A stretch of 64,000 bases of DNA from Allacma fusca (taxonomy: Eukaryota; Arthropoda; Collembola; Symphypleona; Sminthuridae). Every line of letters starts with the position of its first letter. Within the stretch, counting starts at the first letter, position 1. Location: the NCBI GenBank assembly GCA_947179485.1, contig OX359246.1:23994001-24058000 (forward strand), in the 5' to 3' direction. The notes beneath the pieces were generated by a model. That model was given only the letters and a program-made list of their open reading frames with translations, was not told where the DNA came from and did not search any database. Below are positions 1-10,436 of the stretch, one piece after another. The translations under genes and the position numbers were made by a program.

Positions 1-534
1 TACTTTACAAAATTGCATTAATTTCCTTCGAAATTACTTGATTAAACTTCACTTAAAGTCTCCAATTCACACCCAAAACTCAATCTGACTTCCTCAGTTT
101 CCCATTCCTAGTTATCCACATAATGTCATACATCCTTTACACAAATTCAATAATTTTAGCCTAAATAAATTGTCTTCAATTTACAGTATTCACTATTCAT
201 TTTACAACTAAAAAAATGGGTTAAAGCACCTATGGTAACATTGTGTAACATTCCCTATCTAAATATATGGTAAATGCATATATGTATGTGCTAGTATCAC
301 TAAAAATGTTACTAAATCAGTTTAAAACCTAATGCATATATTTTCACGTAACTATCCTAAATTCAAACACGATACATGAGGAGACCTTTTGGTGGTATCA
401 GCATAGTTCGACATTAGGTCTACTATCCGGGTACCCTAGTTACAAAATAGGTGAACTTATACCTATATGTTACATACTATAATTATCTCCCATTTTAAAA
501 CTAAGAATATCTAACATTACGATATTCGGCAACT
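1..534. other. intergenic AT-rich DNA, no gene seen
   Basis: No open frame with recognisable protein similarity and no clear repeat ends were found. The stretch runs up to the left target-site duplication of the first transposon at 535-542. Confidence 0.5.
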
Positions 535-804
535 TAACCTACCAGGCACTCCGGAATAGGGGGTACAGGGGGAATATTGTCCCTCCTAAAAAACGTCAGG
601 GAGGGACATGCTATACTACTCCCCACTTTTCAAGAATCAAATCTACCTTTTCTTAACTTTTTAATGTCAAAACTCCTATGAAGTTTCAATTTTAAAAAAA
701 TCTCTTCTAAACAAAAATGTTTATAAAAATTGCAAAATGTTTTTCTTCTTGGTGTATGTACATGAGGAGATCGGTTCATGTAGGTAATTACTAGAATTGA
801 GTAG

Positions 805-1203
805 CAGGGTTGGCAAGTGGCAAGAAATGGCCTGGTCATTATTGGTTAAAATCCGGTTCTAACCGGCCTGGAGATGTTGTATACGTTGGTATAAAATGGT
901 CATAATTAATACTATCCGAATAAATCCACTGTCCAATAAAAACCGGTTTCTACCATTTCTTGCCACTGGCTTGGCTAATATTATGCATGCATTAACAAAG
1001 GGTTGGCAAGTGGCAAGAAATGGCCTGGTCATTATTGGTTAAAATCCGATTCTAACCGGCCTGGAGATGTTGTATACGTTGGTATAAAATGGCCATAATT
1101 AATACTATCCAAATAAATCCACTGTCTAATAAAAACCAGTTGTTACCATTTCCTACCACTGGCTTGGCCTTTATTGATAAAATCCGGCTTTTTTCCAACC
1201 CTG
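805..1203. mobile_element. hAT MITE with internal duplication
   Basis: The element begins CAGGGTTGG and ends CCAACCCTG. It is flanked by an exact TTGAGTAG duplication at 797-804 and 1204-1211; this fits the hAT target consensus nTnnnnAn. Inside, a block of about 170 bp starting GGGTTGGCAAGTGGCAAG occurs twice, at about 809 and about 1001. Each copy ends with a near inverse, CTTGCCACTGGC in the first and a diverged CCTACCACTGGC in the second. The element therefore looks like two foldback units in tandem inside one pair of duplications. It has no coding capacity. Confidence 0.85.
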
Positions 1204-2269
1204 TTGAGTAGTGAAAGTAGTGGGTCATAACACTGCAGCCCGAAATATATTTTATAAAACTACTGTTTTCATCCTTGATAATGATTTTGAACTTATTCAA
1301 GTGATTTTATGCCAGTATTGCAACAAACTTTCAGGGTTGAAATTGTATGGTAGTGTGAATATTCGAATAGTAGCTTAGGAATTGATTTGAGCTAAGGATT
1401 GATGGGACGCAACGTGGCCCATCAAGAAATTAGAGGATATTTTTCTATACATGATTCTTTTCTATTGTTAAATTTGGAATATTATTTCCCACTGCGTTTG
1501 CTGAACATAATGACCTCTCCTTGCCAGATTGATCTAGGCAAAAATCTTGGCCGGGATCAAAAGTTAGAACAATTTGAAACTTTCGCTGTGAATTTCGTTC
1601 TAAACTCATGCCAGACGAATAAATCTGTTCCAAAATGGCGGTTCGGACAGCGAATACCATTCGTGTATTACGAGCTTAATGGACAATTTTCTAGGAGCAA
1701 TTATTAAACCCGCTAGGTTTTAGCGCGCCGATATTATTGAAATGAATACAACTGAGTATTAAGACGACACCAAGGAGTTTATTTCAGGATATTGACAATT
1801 ATCATGAAATATTGCTTTTTGCTGAAAAATTTAAATAAAAAATTCACCGACACAAAATTTGGTCTGTTCCAACGGTTGGAAAAGGTCATGCACTTCTAAA
1901 GCACTAATTGTAGTGGAGAATGTTCCTCCCTTCCTCTACTGAGAACAGATCTTGCGGAATGGTTCTACACTTGGACCAGACTAGACCAAAAATCAAAGAA
2001 CTGATTGAACCATTCCCAGAACTAGATCGTCAATCAGCGCAATGATTCTTTGATACCTGTATTTGAAGTCCATAAAATTTTGGTAGTATTTAGTATGTGT
2101 AAGAAAATGTTTCTAATATATAAGGTTGAGCTGGTGTCTTCTATGAAAGCTTGTTCTTCAAAAAAGATAATCTTGGCATAAAAATTAAAGGATCTATATT
2201 TTGCATGCTTACATGAGCTAACTAAAGAAAAATAATGTGAAACCTTATACATATGTACATACGTACGTT

Positions 2270-3340
2270 CAGGCGCGTAGCCAGGAACTGGCCAAGGGGG
2301 GGCAACATTAATTAGAACGTACATAATATGACAATCAACGGGAAATCCAATTCGCGAATGTAAAACGCATCAAATTTTGCAAAATGAATTTCAGATTTTT
2401 ATATTCTCCACGTTTTACGATTCCATCAAATTTGAATGATTTTGGACCAGATTTTCAATTGAGCTTGATCCGCTTTCGGAGAATTTCCAGACCTGGGTTC
2501 GCTTCTATCGTTTCAGTTGGTGCTTAACCTACTGTTCCCGTGATACACGTCTTTGCTTCGAAAAGACACTGCGGATATCAGGCGTGCTTGACCTTTTCAT
2601 AATGAAGAATTAATTACAATTCACTAATTTAATAATTCTATCCAGCTTAAAAATTCCCTCGAAGCGATGCGTGTAAGTTACAGGAGCTAAAAGCTTTTAA
2701 TATGAAAATATTTAAAGCCGCTGTTACCATACTTTTGTTGCCGTTGAAGGTTGAAGTAGAATCGAGGAGGCAAAAAGTGAAATCGGGATTTCGCAATGCA
2801 TTCAAATCACATGCTAAGCAAGAATGAACACAATAAGAATATACTCTAGAATCACCCAAAACGTCTTTTTAGTGAATGGTTTATTACCCACGTCTTCTTC
2901 CTGTCAAAAGTTGACCCATCCATACGTGCGAAAATCGTATCAAAATGCTTTTCCATTTCGATAATAGAAATTTATTGATCTAGAAATCCTTTGCTCTCGT
3001 AATGGACAAACATTGCGATACGATTTTCGCGCGTATGGATGGGTCAATAAATGACGGGAGGAGCCGTGGGTAATAAATCATTCACACGAAACATACAAAC
3101 TTCATGGGTGATTCTAGAGTTATGCTGTTTACACAGATATTTACATGGATTACTGAATATGTTGAGTTTCGCAGTGTTTTTTTACAAGCAAAAAAAATTG
3201 TAGTCAAATCACTGAAAAGGTTTGCATGTCTCGGTATGGACTGATTTATTTTTAACTTTTTGAGTGATTTGATAGTGTTTTATTTCGAATGGGGGGGGGG
3301 CAATTGCCCCCTTTGCCCCCCCCCCTTGGCTACGCGCCTG
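2270..3340. mobile_element. hAT-type element with CAGGCGCGTAGCCA ends
   Basis: The left end is CAGGCGCGTAGCCA and the right end is the near inverse TGGCTACGCGCCTG. An exact 8-bp duplication, CGTACGTT, lies at 2262-2269 and 3341-3348. A G-run on the left and G/C-runs on the right are next to the ends. Termini of this kind (GGCGTAGCCA) recur in many invertebrate hAT elements. No transposase was seen. The interior carries a large imperfect palindrome at 2843-3121. The element sits inside the older 543-3433 element. Confidence 0.8.
2843..3121. repeat. long imperfect palindrome (foldback unit)
   Basis: The outer arms read ACTCTAGAATCACCCA on the left and TGGGTGATTCTAGAGT on the right. Further in, GTGAATGGTTTATTACCCAC pairs with GTGGGTAATAAATCATTCAC, and then TGACCCATCCATACG pairs with its inverse. 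The arms are roughly 100 bases each around a loop of about 75 bases. It is probably a foldback MITE that landed inside the 2270-3340 element. No unambiguous target duplication was seen around it. Confidence 0.7.
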
Positions 3341-3441
3341 CGTACGTTTGTATGTGGCCAATAGCAAAGTAACAAAAAATAATTTTACACTGTTGTACCC
3401 CCCCCTCAATTTTTGGACGTTCCGGAGTGCCTGTAACCTAC

Positions 3442-3665
3442 ATTATGTTATGTACACGATACACATGCGCTATCTATGAGGTCCTGACACACTAATACTC
3501 TATACAATCATATATAACATAATGCCATAAGCTTATCTATGGTTTATTTCTATGGTATCTAATGTGATCCGGGTCGTAATTACTTCAACATCAAACCATT
3601 TTTTTAGGACATGTTCGCGGTCAGCGGAGTTACAGATTTTTGTAATCAGCTCTGTTTTAATAATA
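3442..3665. other. short gap between transposons
   Basis: No gene was recognised. The right part (about 3600-3665) may belong to the same old sequence as 5737-6080, because the 3674-5728 element splits what looks like one ancestral stretch. Confidence 0.4.
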
Positions 3666-3973
3666 AAATTGACCAGAGATGCGCAAAAGAAATAGCCTTC
3701 CTTCAAGCCTTCGAAGGCGAAAATTCAGTAAAAATTTCCCCTTCAACATATCTTAGAATAAAGCCCTCTAAAAAATCTGCCTTCCTTCACCCTTCCTTCC
3801 AAAATATTTACACTCGTTTTTGCCTTCAGCCTTCTTTTTAAAAATAGCCTTCCTTCAATTTTAAACTACAACCCGCTTAAAACCTTTTGGCACTAGCAGA
3901 ATTCAGTGCCGTGAAGAGATTGTTGCGCGAGCAGCAAAACGTCGTTTCATATGCTATGTTTACACGTTATAGA

Positions 3974-5502
3974 CAGGGATGGGAAATTTACACCGACGAC
4001 CTTCAGGATTGGATTAACGGATTAAATTGAAAACTGTCGATCACTTCGATTGGATTAACGGATTAAAGGTAAGAATTCCGATCACTTGGATTGGATTAAC
4101 GGATTAAAGGTAAACATTCCGATAACTTGGATTGGATTAACGGATTAAAGGTAAAAATTCCGATCACTTGGATTGGATTAACGGATTAAAGGTAAAAATT
4201 CCGATACCTTGGATTGGATTAACGGATTAAAGGTAAAAATTCCGATCACTTGGATTGGATTAACGGATTAAAGGTAAAAATTCCGATCACTTGGATTGGA
4301 TTAACGGATTAAAGGTAAAAATTCCGATCACTTGGATTGGATTAACGGATTAAAGGTAAAAATTCCGATACCTTGGATTAGATTAACGGATTAAAGGTAA
4401 AAATTCCGATCACCTGGATTGGATTAACGGATTAAAGCAAAAACTTCCCATCACCTGGATTGGATTAAGGGATTGAGGGAAAAAATTCCGATCACTTGGA
4501 TTAAGGGATTCAAGGGGAAACTCCAAACATTTGGATTCGATTAAAGGTTTGATGAATAAAACTTCGCAGATTTACTTTGGATTTCCAATAAAAATACAAA
4601 TATTAAGGATTGATGAACAAAATCAAAAAATCTCGAATGGATTAGTACATAGACCAATTTAAATCTTATATAAATGAGGTTTACGGGTCAATATTTCTTA
4701 CTTAGATCGTTTGCGCTATTAGCCACCATAATTTCGGTAATTCATATTGGGATAATGCGATGACGCAAATATCCTAATAGTTCGTTCAAATTACAAAGTT
4801 GGTCCCATTTATTCAAAGGCATTAGTATGCAGCAAATTATTGTGGATGGAGTGGAACCAGGAATACTCTGCTTAAAATAGAAAGATATACGCCAAATCGC
4901 AATTCCAACCTACATGTTTATGATACACATTTAAATTAATTATTATATTAAACAGCTGAAATACTAGTAATCAAAATATGCACATATTTGAGGCAAACTT
5001 AAATTTGTTACTCCGTAATTAATACAAAAAAGCTTAAAACTCTTGCTATGCTCCCACGTTCTTTTCTCAGATATTTCTCTATAAACTATAACGGCATGAT
5101 TCCTGTTTGAAATCGCTAGCCTTGGAATTGTGACATGTCAACAAACACAAGCTACATGTTCATTATGAAACCGCTAGATGTTGAAAAACGTGAGAAAAAT
5201 GTAGCAATGACATAGCAGGAGATATAATCCAATCCACACTACTGACAGCAGTGGATTTTGGGATTAAGATTGACCAAATAATTCACCAAGTTTTGGATTC
5301 GGATTGGGGATTAATTCGTTGTCATGTAAATAATTGGATTAAACTAATGGATTAAACTGAAAGCATTGAGCCGGGATTGAAGAGCAAGGATTGTATTCAA
5401 GTTTCCCCGACACTTGGATTGGGATTGGGATTAATTATTTTTTATTAATTTTGTAATCCGGGATTAATTTAATCCCGGATTAATAATCCATTCCCATCCC
5501 TG
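3974..5502. mobile_element. hAT-type element with 41-bp subterminal array
   Basis: The ends are CAGGGATGGGAA and TTCCCATCCCTG, exact inverses. They are flanked by the exact octamer GTTATAGA at 3966-3973 and 5503-5510. The left side carries about 12 tandem copies of a 41-bp unit (4011-4500). The right side carries looser GGATTAA / GGATTGGGATT motifs in the same orientation (about 5220-5490). The intervening DNA (about 4.55-5.2 kb) has no recognisable gene. The element is nested inside 3674-5728 and so is younger than it. Confidence 0.82.
4011..4500. repeat. tandem array, 41-bp unit, about 12 copies
   Basis: The core GGATTAACGGATTAA recurs at about 4011, 4052, 4093, 4134, 4175, 4216, 4257, 4298, 4339, 4380, 4421 and 4461, a constant 41-base step. 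The inner copies are nearly identical and the two ends degenerate. This indicates recent expansion by unequal exchange or slippage inside the hAT-type element. Confidence 0.9.
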
Positions 5503-5736
5503 GTTATAGATATGTCGTGTACCTGGAAGCCTTCACGGCCTTAGAGGGCTAATATTTAGGAAGCCTTCCTTCACAATCCTTCACTGCTAGTTTTTGTGAA
5601 GGCTTCCTTCAGCCTTCAGAAAAAAGCATCCCCATCCTTCCATTCCTTCTGCAACGTTAAGAAAGTTACCTTTCCGCCTTAAAGTAAGCCTTCTTGGAAG
5701 GCCAGCCTTCGAAGGCTGCGCATCTCTGGAATTGAC

Positions 5737-6080
5737 ACTGTTGTGGCTGCTTCTCAGTGGGGCTGACAATCCTCTGAAAATAAGATTTCCTGATCGATTG
5801 TGCGAAGTTTTTGTTGGTGTTGGCTTTAAAGAGCTGCGTTTTCAATTCCGAAATTTGTTCATTGTGTGATTTTGCCTTGGTTTCCGTGTTTGAAATCTGA
5901 TTGGAGTGGTTTTTCATAATGTTGCTGATACTATTGTTGAATGCAACTAGACTTTTAATTTTTCCTGGATTTCATCAATTTTGTCCGTTCATTTCTCAAT
6001 GTCGTCCAGCTTAGCCAGTTTTTTCTGTATTAAACAGTTTCTCCATTAGTTCATCTATTTGATCCTCCGAAATAAATTAG
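5737..6080 (-). pseudogene. broken coiled-coil ORF, possibly retroelement ORF1/gag-like
   Basis: Read on the minus strand, three frames in succession give polar, Asn/Lys/Glu-rich helical sequence (for example DDIEK, DEIQEKLK, SEQISEL-like heptads) broken by stops and frameshifts. The longest piece, about 5737-5920, reads NHSNQISNTETKAKSHNEQ and continues downstream. This composition is typical of the coiled-coil part of LINE ORF1 or gag-like proteins, but no zinc knuckle or reverse transcriptase is present, so the assignment is weak. The 3674-5728 transposon cuts into its 3' side. Confidence 0.3.
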
Positions 6081-6306
6081 TTCGAATTTAGTAACGATTT
6101 TAGAATTGAGTTTTTACACTGATGTTTACGGATAAAGTTTACGGATAACAGAGCTTAACAAATTAGTTCCCTGTACTCCAGCCTGGGCCAAGACTCCAGC
6201 CTTTGATTATCGTAAGTAAACAAAATTTATTTGGAAACTCCATTCCGTGTCTTAGCCCAGGCGCCAGCGTTTGTTTGGCCAGCCAGAAGTTTCTGTGTTA
6301 AGGTAA

Positions 6307-7889
6307 GTTCTCATGGATGCGGATTCGCATACGATTTGACGTTTCGTACGACAAGTTCGTACGAATAGGTATGTGTTCATGAGAACCGATGCACGACATG
6401 TTCGTACGATGCGGTCGTATGACCAATCGTTCACGCGAAAATCGCATGATCGCATGAGTTGAATTCCTTCAACTTTTGCGAAGGCGCGATTACATGGTTT
6501 TTGCGACAAATTATACATTGCACGTCGGAGCGTCTCAAAATTTCAGTGTTTTGATTAGAATTTATATTGATTTGCATACAATTTCCAAAATTTCATACTA
6601 TGGCATTTTTTGAAGAATAACTGATTCAAGAAGTGTACCTTCGGCCATGTTTTTACGATAAAACTAATCTCGAAAAAAAGCAACGAAAGTTTGTGACAGG
6701 AATGTGGAAGGAAGTTGCAGCGAAACTCTAGTCTGATGGTAAGTTTTTCATTCGATTTATTTTTTAAAAAATATTTATTATGCTTGATTCAGTTTGATCT
6801 CGTAGGAGCCGTAATTGATTGTCCTGCAGTTTCGGTAACATTGACATTGATATTGAGTATAAATGATAAATTGAAAATTGTAATGCTTACAGTAACTACG
6901 GTTAAAAAGAAATGACAAAATTTACGAGATACTTTCTACCGTGAAAGAAAGAAACCTCCAAGTGGAACCGGAAACGAAACTTTCGAGGAGGGACAATCCT
7001 CCTGGACGTGGTTCGGCCATTTACAGTTTTTGAAGGACGTAAATACTCCCCTCTAGTAAGTTTCTGAGAAAATATTTTTCTTGGACATGAACCCCCGAAA
7101 ACTATTCGATCCCCGAGAAGTATTTAAAATCGGTGCAAATTAAATGGAATATTATTTGTTTAAGCAATGTTAATTATTTGAAGTTTTCAGAGTGAACGTT
7201 ACTCATTTTTGTATAATTATAGTAATAAGCTACTTTATTCACTCTCGTTTGAAATGTATACTACGTGTGCAATGTATGAAATGTAGATTCTGCAATTTCG
7301 ATCCGGAAAATGTATTTTACTACCCTCAGAAAACTAATGGATAATATAATCTGTACTGATTTTTATAATTGATGTAGTAATTAACATAATTCATTGGAAT
7401 TCTTGAATTGAAAATGATTTCCAGAACTTATGAAAACAGTATTATAGAAGAAGATGGTAATACTGAATTCACAGACCACCAGGTAACGTTTCAGGAAAAT
7501 ACTGCCGAGGTGGAAGTTTTTATCCAGAACGAGACCGTAGAAAAATCTACTACCCCAATTCAAATTTTGGAAGTGCAGAAACCACTTTTATCAGGGAATT
7601 CAGGAAGTACGTGTGTATCCACTAAGGCCCATTATGTTTCCCGAAATAATTAATGAAAAACCGATAGATTTACACAGAAACTACTAAATGAATAAAGAAA
7701 ATATGGAAGTTCATTTGCCCCTTTTTCAAAACAGACATAGTCGTGTGAGAACAGTGGCAACGCGCCCGTGAGAATCGCCAGTTTTTTTAAAGAATTTAAG
7801 ACTATTGCGAAAAGAATCGTCGTACGACCAAAACGCACTTTGATTTACTCGTACGAACAACAAATACGATTTATGCCTTCCATGAGAAC
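6307..7889. mobile_element. PIF/Harbinger-like element carrying a MADF gene relic
   Basis: The left end GTTCTCATGGA and the right end TCCATGAGAAC are inverses. Beyond them the two ends share scattered CGTACGA motifs. The flanking triplets are TAA (6304-6306) and TGA (7890-7892), one base away from the TWA duplication known for PIF/Harbinger. The broken MADF-domain gene inside supports this class, since autonomous PIF/Harbinger elements encode a Myb/SANT- or MADF-like second protein beside the nuclease. No DDE nuclease frame was seen. The superfamily call is an inference from these two points. Confidence 0.5.
6600..7653 (+). pseudogene. MADF-domain protein pseudogene
   Basis: Three exon-like blocks can be joined: 6600-6738, 6893-7055 and 7425-7653, with GT...AG intron ends. 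The first encodes a helix ending MWKEVAAKL. The second encodes NLRDTFYRERKKPPSG followed by WTWFGHLQFLKD. Together they match the MADF fold: a W-K-E-V-A helix, the LRD-RRE-K helix and the W-F--L-FLKD segment. In-frame stops interrupt block 1 (TAA after MAFFEE, TAG after AAKL), block 2 (TGA where a Trp is expected just before QNLRD) and probably the junction to block 3. The third block is acidic and open for about 76 codons. MADF proteins bind DNA; this copy is dead. Confidence 0.65.
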
Positions 7890-7921
7890 TGAACATTAGT
7901 GTCGGTTTGGCTAGTATGTAT

Positions 7922-9788
7922 ATATCGTCGGCTAAACTTCCTAACCGGCTATAATTTAAAATGCCTAAAATGAAAACCGGCTATAGGGCTCCCGCTACAA
8001 ACACTAAAGTGAAACGCGGCCATAATTCCCCTTTGCAGTATATCACGTAAGTGGAGTGGAGTACACCTCCACAACCCAACAATTCCCCTCCACTTCCAGT
8101 CCACTTCACCTCCACTACCCTCCACTAACCTCCACTTCCTTTAACTTCCCCATCACTTCCCTCCACTTACACCCAACTTCCCCTCCGCTTCCACTTCTCC
8201 TCCATTTACACCCAACTTCCCCTCCGCTTCCACTTCCCCTCCATTTACACCCAACTTCCCCTCCATTTCTAATTCCCCTCCACTTCCACTTCCCCTCCAC
8301 TAACTCTACACTTCCCCCACTTCCCCTTCCCCTCCGTTACATCTCCACTTCCCCTCCACTACATCCACAATTCCCCTACACTTTCCCTCCACTTCCACTT
8401 TCCCTCAACTACCTCTTCACTTCCCCTCCAATACATCACCAATTCCCCTCCACTTTCTCTAAACTTCCACTTTCCCCCCACTACATCTCCACTTCCCCTC
8501 CAATACATCACCAATTCCCCTCCACTTTCTCTAAACTTCCACTTTCCCCCACTACATCTCCACCTCCCATCAACTACATCTCCAATTCCACTTTCCCCCC
8601 ACTTCCCATCCATTTCCTCCACTTCCCCTCCACTTCAACTTTCCCACCGCTATATCTTCACTTCACCGCCACTACCCCAAAATTCACCTCCACACAAAGT
8701 CCACTTCGAAACCACTACCCTTAACTTCCCTCCACTTCGCAACCACTACCCTTAACTTCCCTCCACTTCGCAACCACTACCCTTAACTTCCCTCCACTTC
8801 GAAACCACTACCCTTAACTTCCCTCCACTTCGAAACCACTACCCTTAACTTCCCTCCACTGCCCTTAACTTCCCCTTCACTTCCATCCCAACTTCTCCTA
8901 CTTCCTTCCACTTCCCCTCCATCTTCACTTCCCCTACAATTCTCCTCCAGTTTCCCTCCACTTCTCCTCCAACAATTACTTTCAACCAACTACCTCTCCA
9001 CTTCCCCTCCATTTTCACTTCCTCTCCGCTTTTCCTCCAATTCCTCTCTATTTCCACTTCCTCTCCGCTTTTCCTCCAATTCCCCTCCACTTCCAGTCCA
9101 CTTCGAAACCACTATCCTTATCTTCCCTCCACTACCCTTCACTACCCTCCAGTTCCCTCCACTGCCCTCCACTTCCCCTTCACTTCCATCCTGACTTCTT
9201 TCCACTTCCCCTCCACTTCCCCTCCACTTACTCACTTCCCTGATATCTGATTCACTTCCATTTCAATTACATTACCCCTCCACTACCCCTTCACTAAAAG
9301 AAGTGGAGGTAGGGATGGAGATTAGAGGTGTTATGTATTTGAAGGGGAAGTGGAGGGGTTATATATTTGAAGGGAAGTGGAGGGGTTATGTATTTGAAGG
9401 GGAAGAGGAGTGGTTATATATTTGAAGGGAAGTGGAGGGGTTATATATTTGAAGGGAAGTGGAGGGGTTATATATTTGAAGGGAAGTGGAGGGGTTATAT
9501 GTTTGAAGGGAAGTGAAGGGGTTATGTGTTTGAAAGGGAAGTGGAGGGGTTATGTATTTGAAGGGGATGTGGAGGGGAAGTGAAAGAAAAGCGGAGGGTA
9601 AATAATGGGATTATTATTAGTAGATAGGTAGTACGGGGATTAGTGTAAGGGGAACGGAAGGTGTGGTCAAGTTGAGGATAATGGGGGAATTATGGCTGGT
9701 TTGAGTTTTGAGCGACAGTGCTAAATAGCCGGTCTGCATTCTAAGCATTTTTTTATTTTAGCCGGTTAGGAAGTTTAGCCGACGATAT
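7922..9788. mobile_element. large foldback element with ATATCGTCGGCTAAAC ends
   Basis: The left end ATATCGTCGGCTAAACTTCC continues to CCTAACCGGCT and is matched by an exact inverse at the right end (about 9758-9788). The arms stay similar further in (AATGCCTAAAATG on the left against an AATGCTTAGAATG equivalent on the right). Between them lie a pyrimidine-rich array and a purine-rich array that are inverse to each other. A clear target duplication was not found; a TA dinucleotide is possible. The terminal ATCGTCGG is shared with the element at 37313-38053. No protein-coding content is credible: the open frames here only translate the repeat. Confidence 0.65.
8050..9610. repeat. CT-rich and GA-rich inverted simple arrays
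   Basis: From about 8050 to 9290 the plus strand is built of degenerate CCACTTCCCCT units. From about 9295 it switches to the complementary sense with units such as GGGAAGTGGAGGGGTTATAT, about eight copies to 9560. The switch point at about 9290-9305 is itself palindromic (CTTCACTAAAAGAAGTG). Long mirror-like purine/pyrimidine tracts can form triplexes and hairpins. The long open frames here are a by-product of the repeat and are not genes. Confidence 0.85.
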
Positions 9789-10118
9789 GTACATATACAT
9801 TCGTGCTCCGTTAGCCAAGGAAGTATAATTACTAGGAATTGAACGTTTTTGCGAATAACTCGAGAGGGTGTAGCCAGATAAACACTTTCTGCGTAATGTG
9901 TTGTTATTTTGTAACTTTTTAAGTGGATTTGGGTAAATTTTTTATCTTTTTTATATGCAGATTTTTTATTCGTACTTTGTCTTTTGAACTTCGCCCGAAT
10001 GGCCCCCGTTTTTTTCGTAGCCCAGATATCCCAACCATTTTCTTAAAATTCGCGTATTTCATTTGTATAATTTAAACATATTAGATTATTTTTTTTATTG
10101 ATTTCCATAATTCCATAG
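9789..10118. other. intergenic, no gene seen
   Basis: AT-rich sequence between the foldback element and the glucan-recognition gene fragment. The conserved upstream exons expected for that gene are not visible here. Confidence 0.4.
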
Positions 10119-10436
10119 TTTTTCCTAATAATGAACTTAGCCGTGGGTGGCACGAATTCTTACTTTCAAGACAACTTACTCAATTCCAAGAAGCCCTGGA
10201 CGAACAGCTCACCGCAGGTTCAATTCTTTTTTATAGAAGTAGAATTTTTGTCCTCCTTTGTTTTCGTCAAAATGAGTTCATTACAGAGTATAGTCTTATG
10301 GAAGTCGCTTTTAGAACAAATAAATTTTTCCAGGCGGCGCTAGATTTCTGGAACAGTCACTCAGACTGGCCTCCCCTTTTAGGACGGAGAAAATGCTGCC
10401 CTCCAGGTTGACAACGTCCGTGTCTGGGCATTGTAG
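10119..10436 (+). pseudogene. 3' fragment of beta-1,3-glucan recognition protein (GNBP/GH16)
   Basis: Two exons of the family's C-terminus are visible. Exon a starts after an AG at about 10118 and reads FFLIMNLAVGGTNSYF, then KPWTNSSPQ, ending near 10217. Exon b starts at 10334 and reads AALDFWNSHSDWPP, then continues one base out of frame as DGENAALQVDNVRVWAL with a stop at 10434-10436. The NLAVGGTN, SSP-A--DFW and -VDNVRVW blocks are diagnostic of the GH16-like domain of GNBP/beta-1,3-glucanase proteins, which bind fungal glucan or digest laminarin. An extra base at about 10382 shifts the frame. No upstream catalytic or sugar-binding exons lie in the 300 bases before exon a, which borders a transposon nest. 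I read this as a decayed 3' end, although an assembly error at one base cannot be excluded. Confidence 0.75.

Larger units (their letters stand above)
543..3433. mobile_element. hAT-type non-autonomous DNA transposon (outer element)
   Basis: The ends are inverted: CAGGCACTCCGGAA at the left and TTCCGGAGTGCCTG at the right. An exact 8-bp duplication, TAACCTAC, flanks it at 535-542 and 3434-3441. An 8-bp TSD and a terminus starting CAG are the known signature of the hAT superfamily. Just inside each end lies a G-run or C-run (GGGGGTAC on the left, GTACCCCCCCC on the right). No transposase frame was seen, so the element must depend on an enzyme encoded elsewhere. Two younger hAT-type elements sit inside it (805-1203 and 2270-3340), so it is the oldest of the three. 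The rest of the interior (about 1.2-2.26 kb) shows no recognisable coding sequence. Confidence 0.8.
3674..5728. mobile_element. hAT-type element with CAGAGATGCGCA ends
   Basis: The left terminus CAGAGATGCGCA and the right terminus TGCGCATCTCTG are exact inverses. The flanking octamers are AAATTGAC (3666-3673) and GAATTGAC (5729-5736), which agree at seven of eight positions. Next to both ends run many copies of a short CCTTCCTTCA / AGCCTTC motif, in the same orientation at the two ends. A second hAT-type element (3974-5502) fills the middle. No transposase frame was seen. Confidence 0.75.

Noticed and set aside
1399..1707. 102-codon plus-strand frame
   Set aside because: It lies within transposon DNA, has a competing antisense frame and shows no recognisable family.
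8056..9235. Several open frames of 60-222 codons rich in Pro/Ser/Leu or Gly/Glu/Trp
   Set aside because: They are translations of the CCACTTCCCCT array in different frames and strands, with no start context or splice partner.
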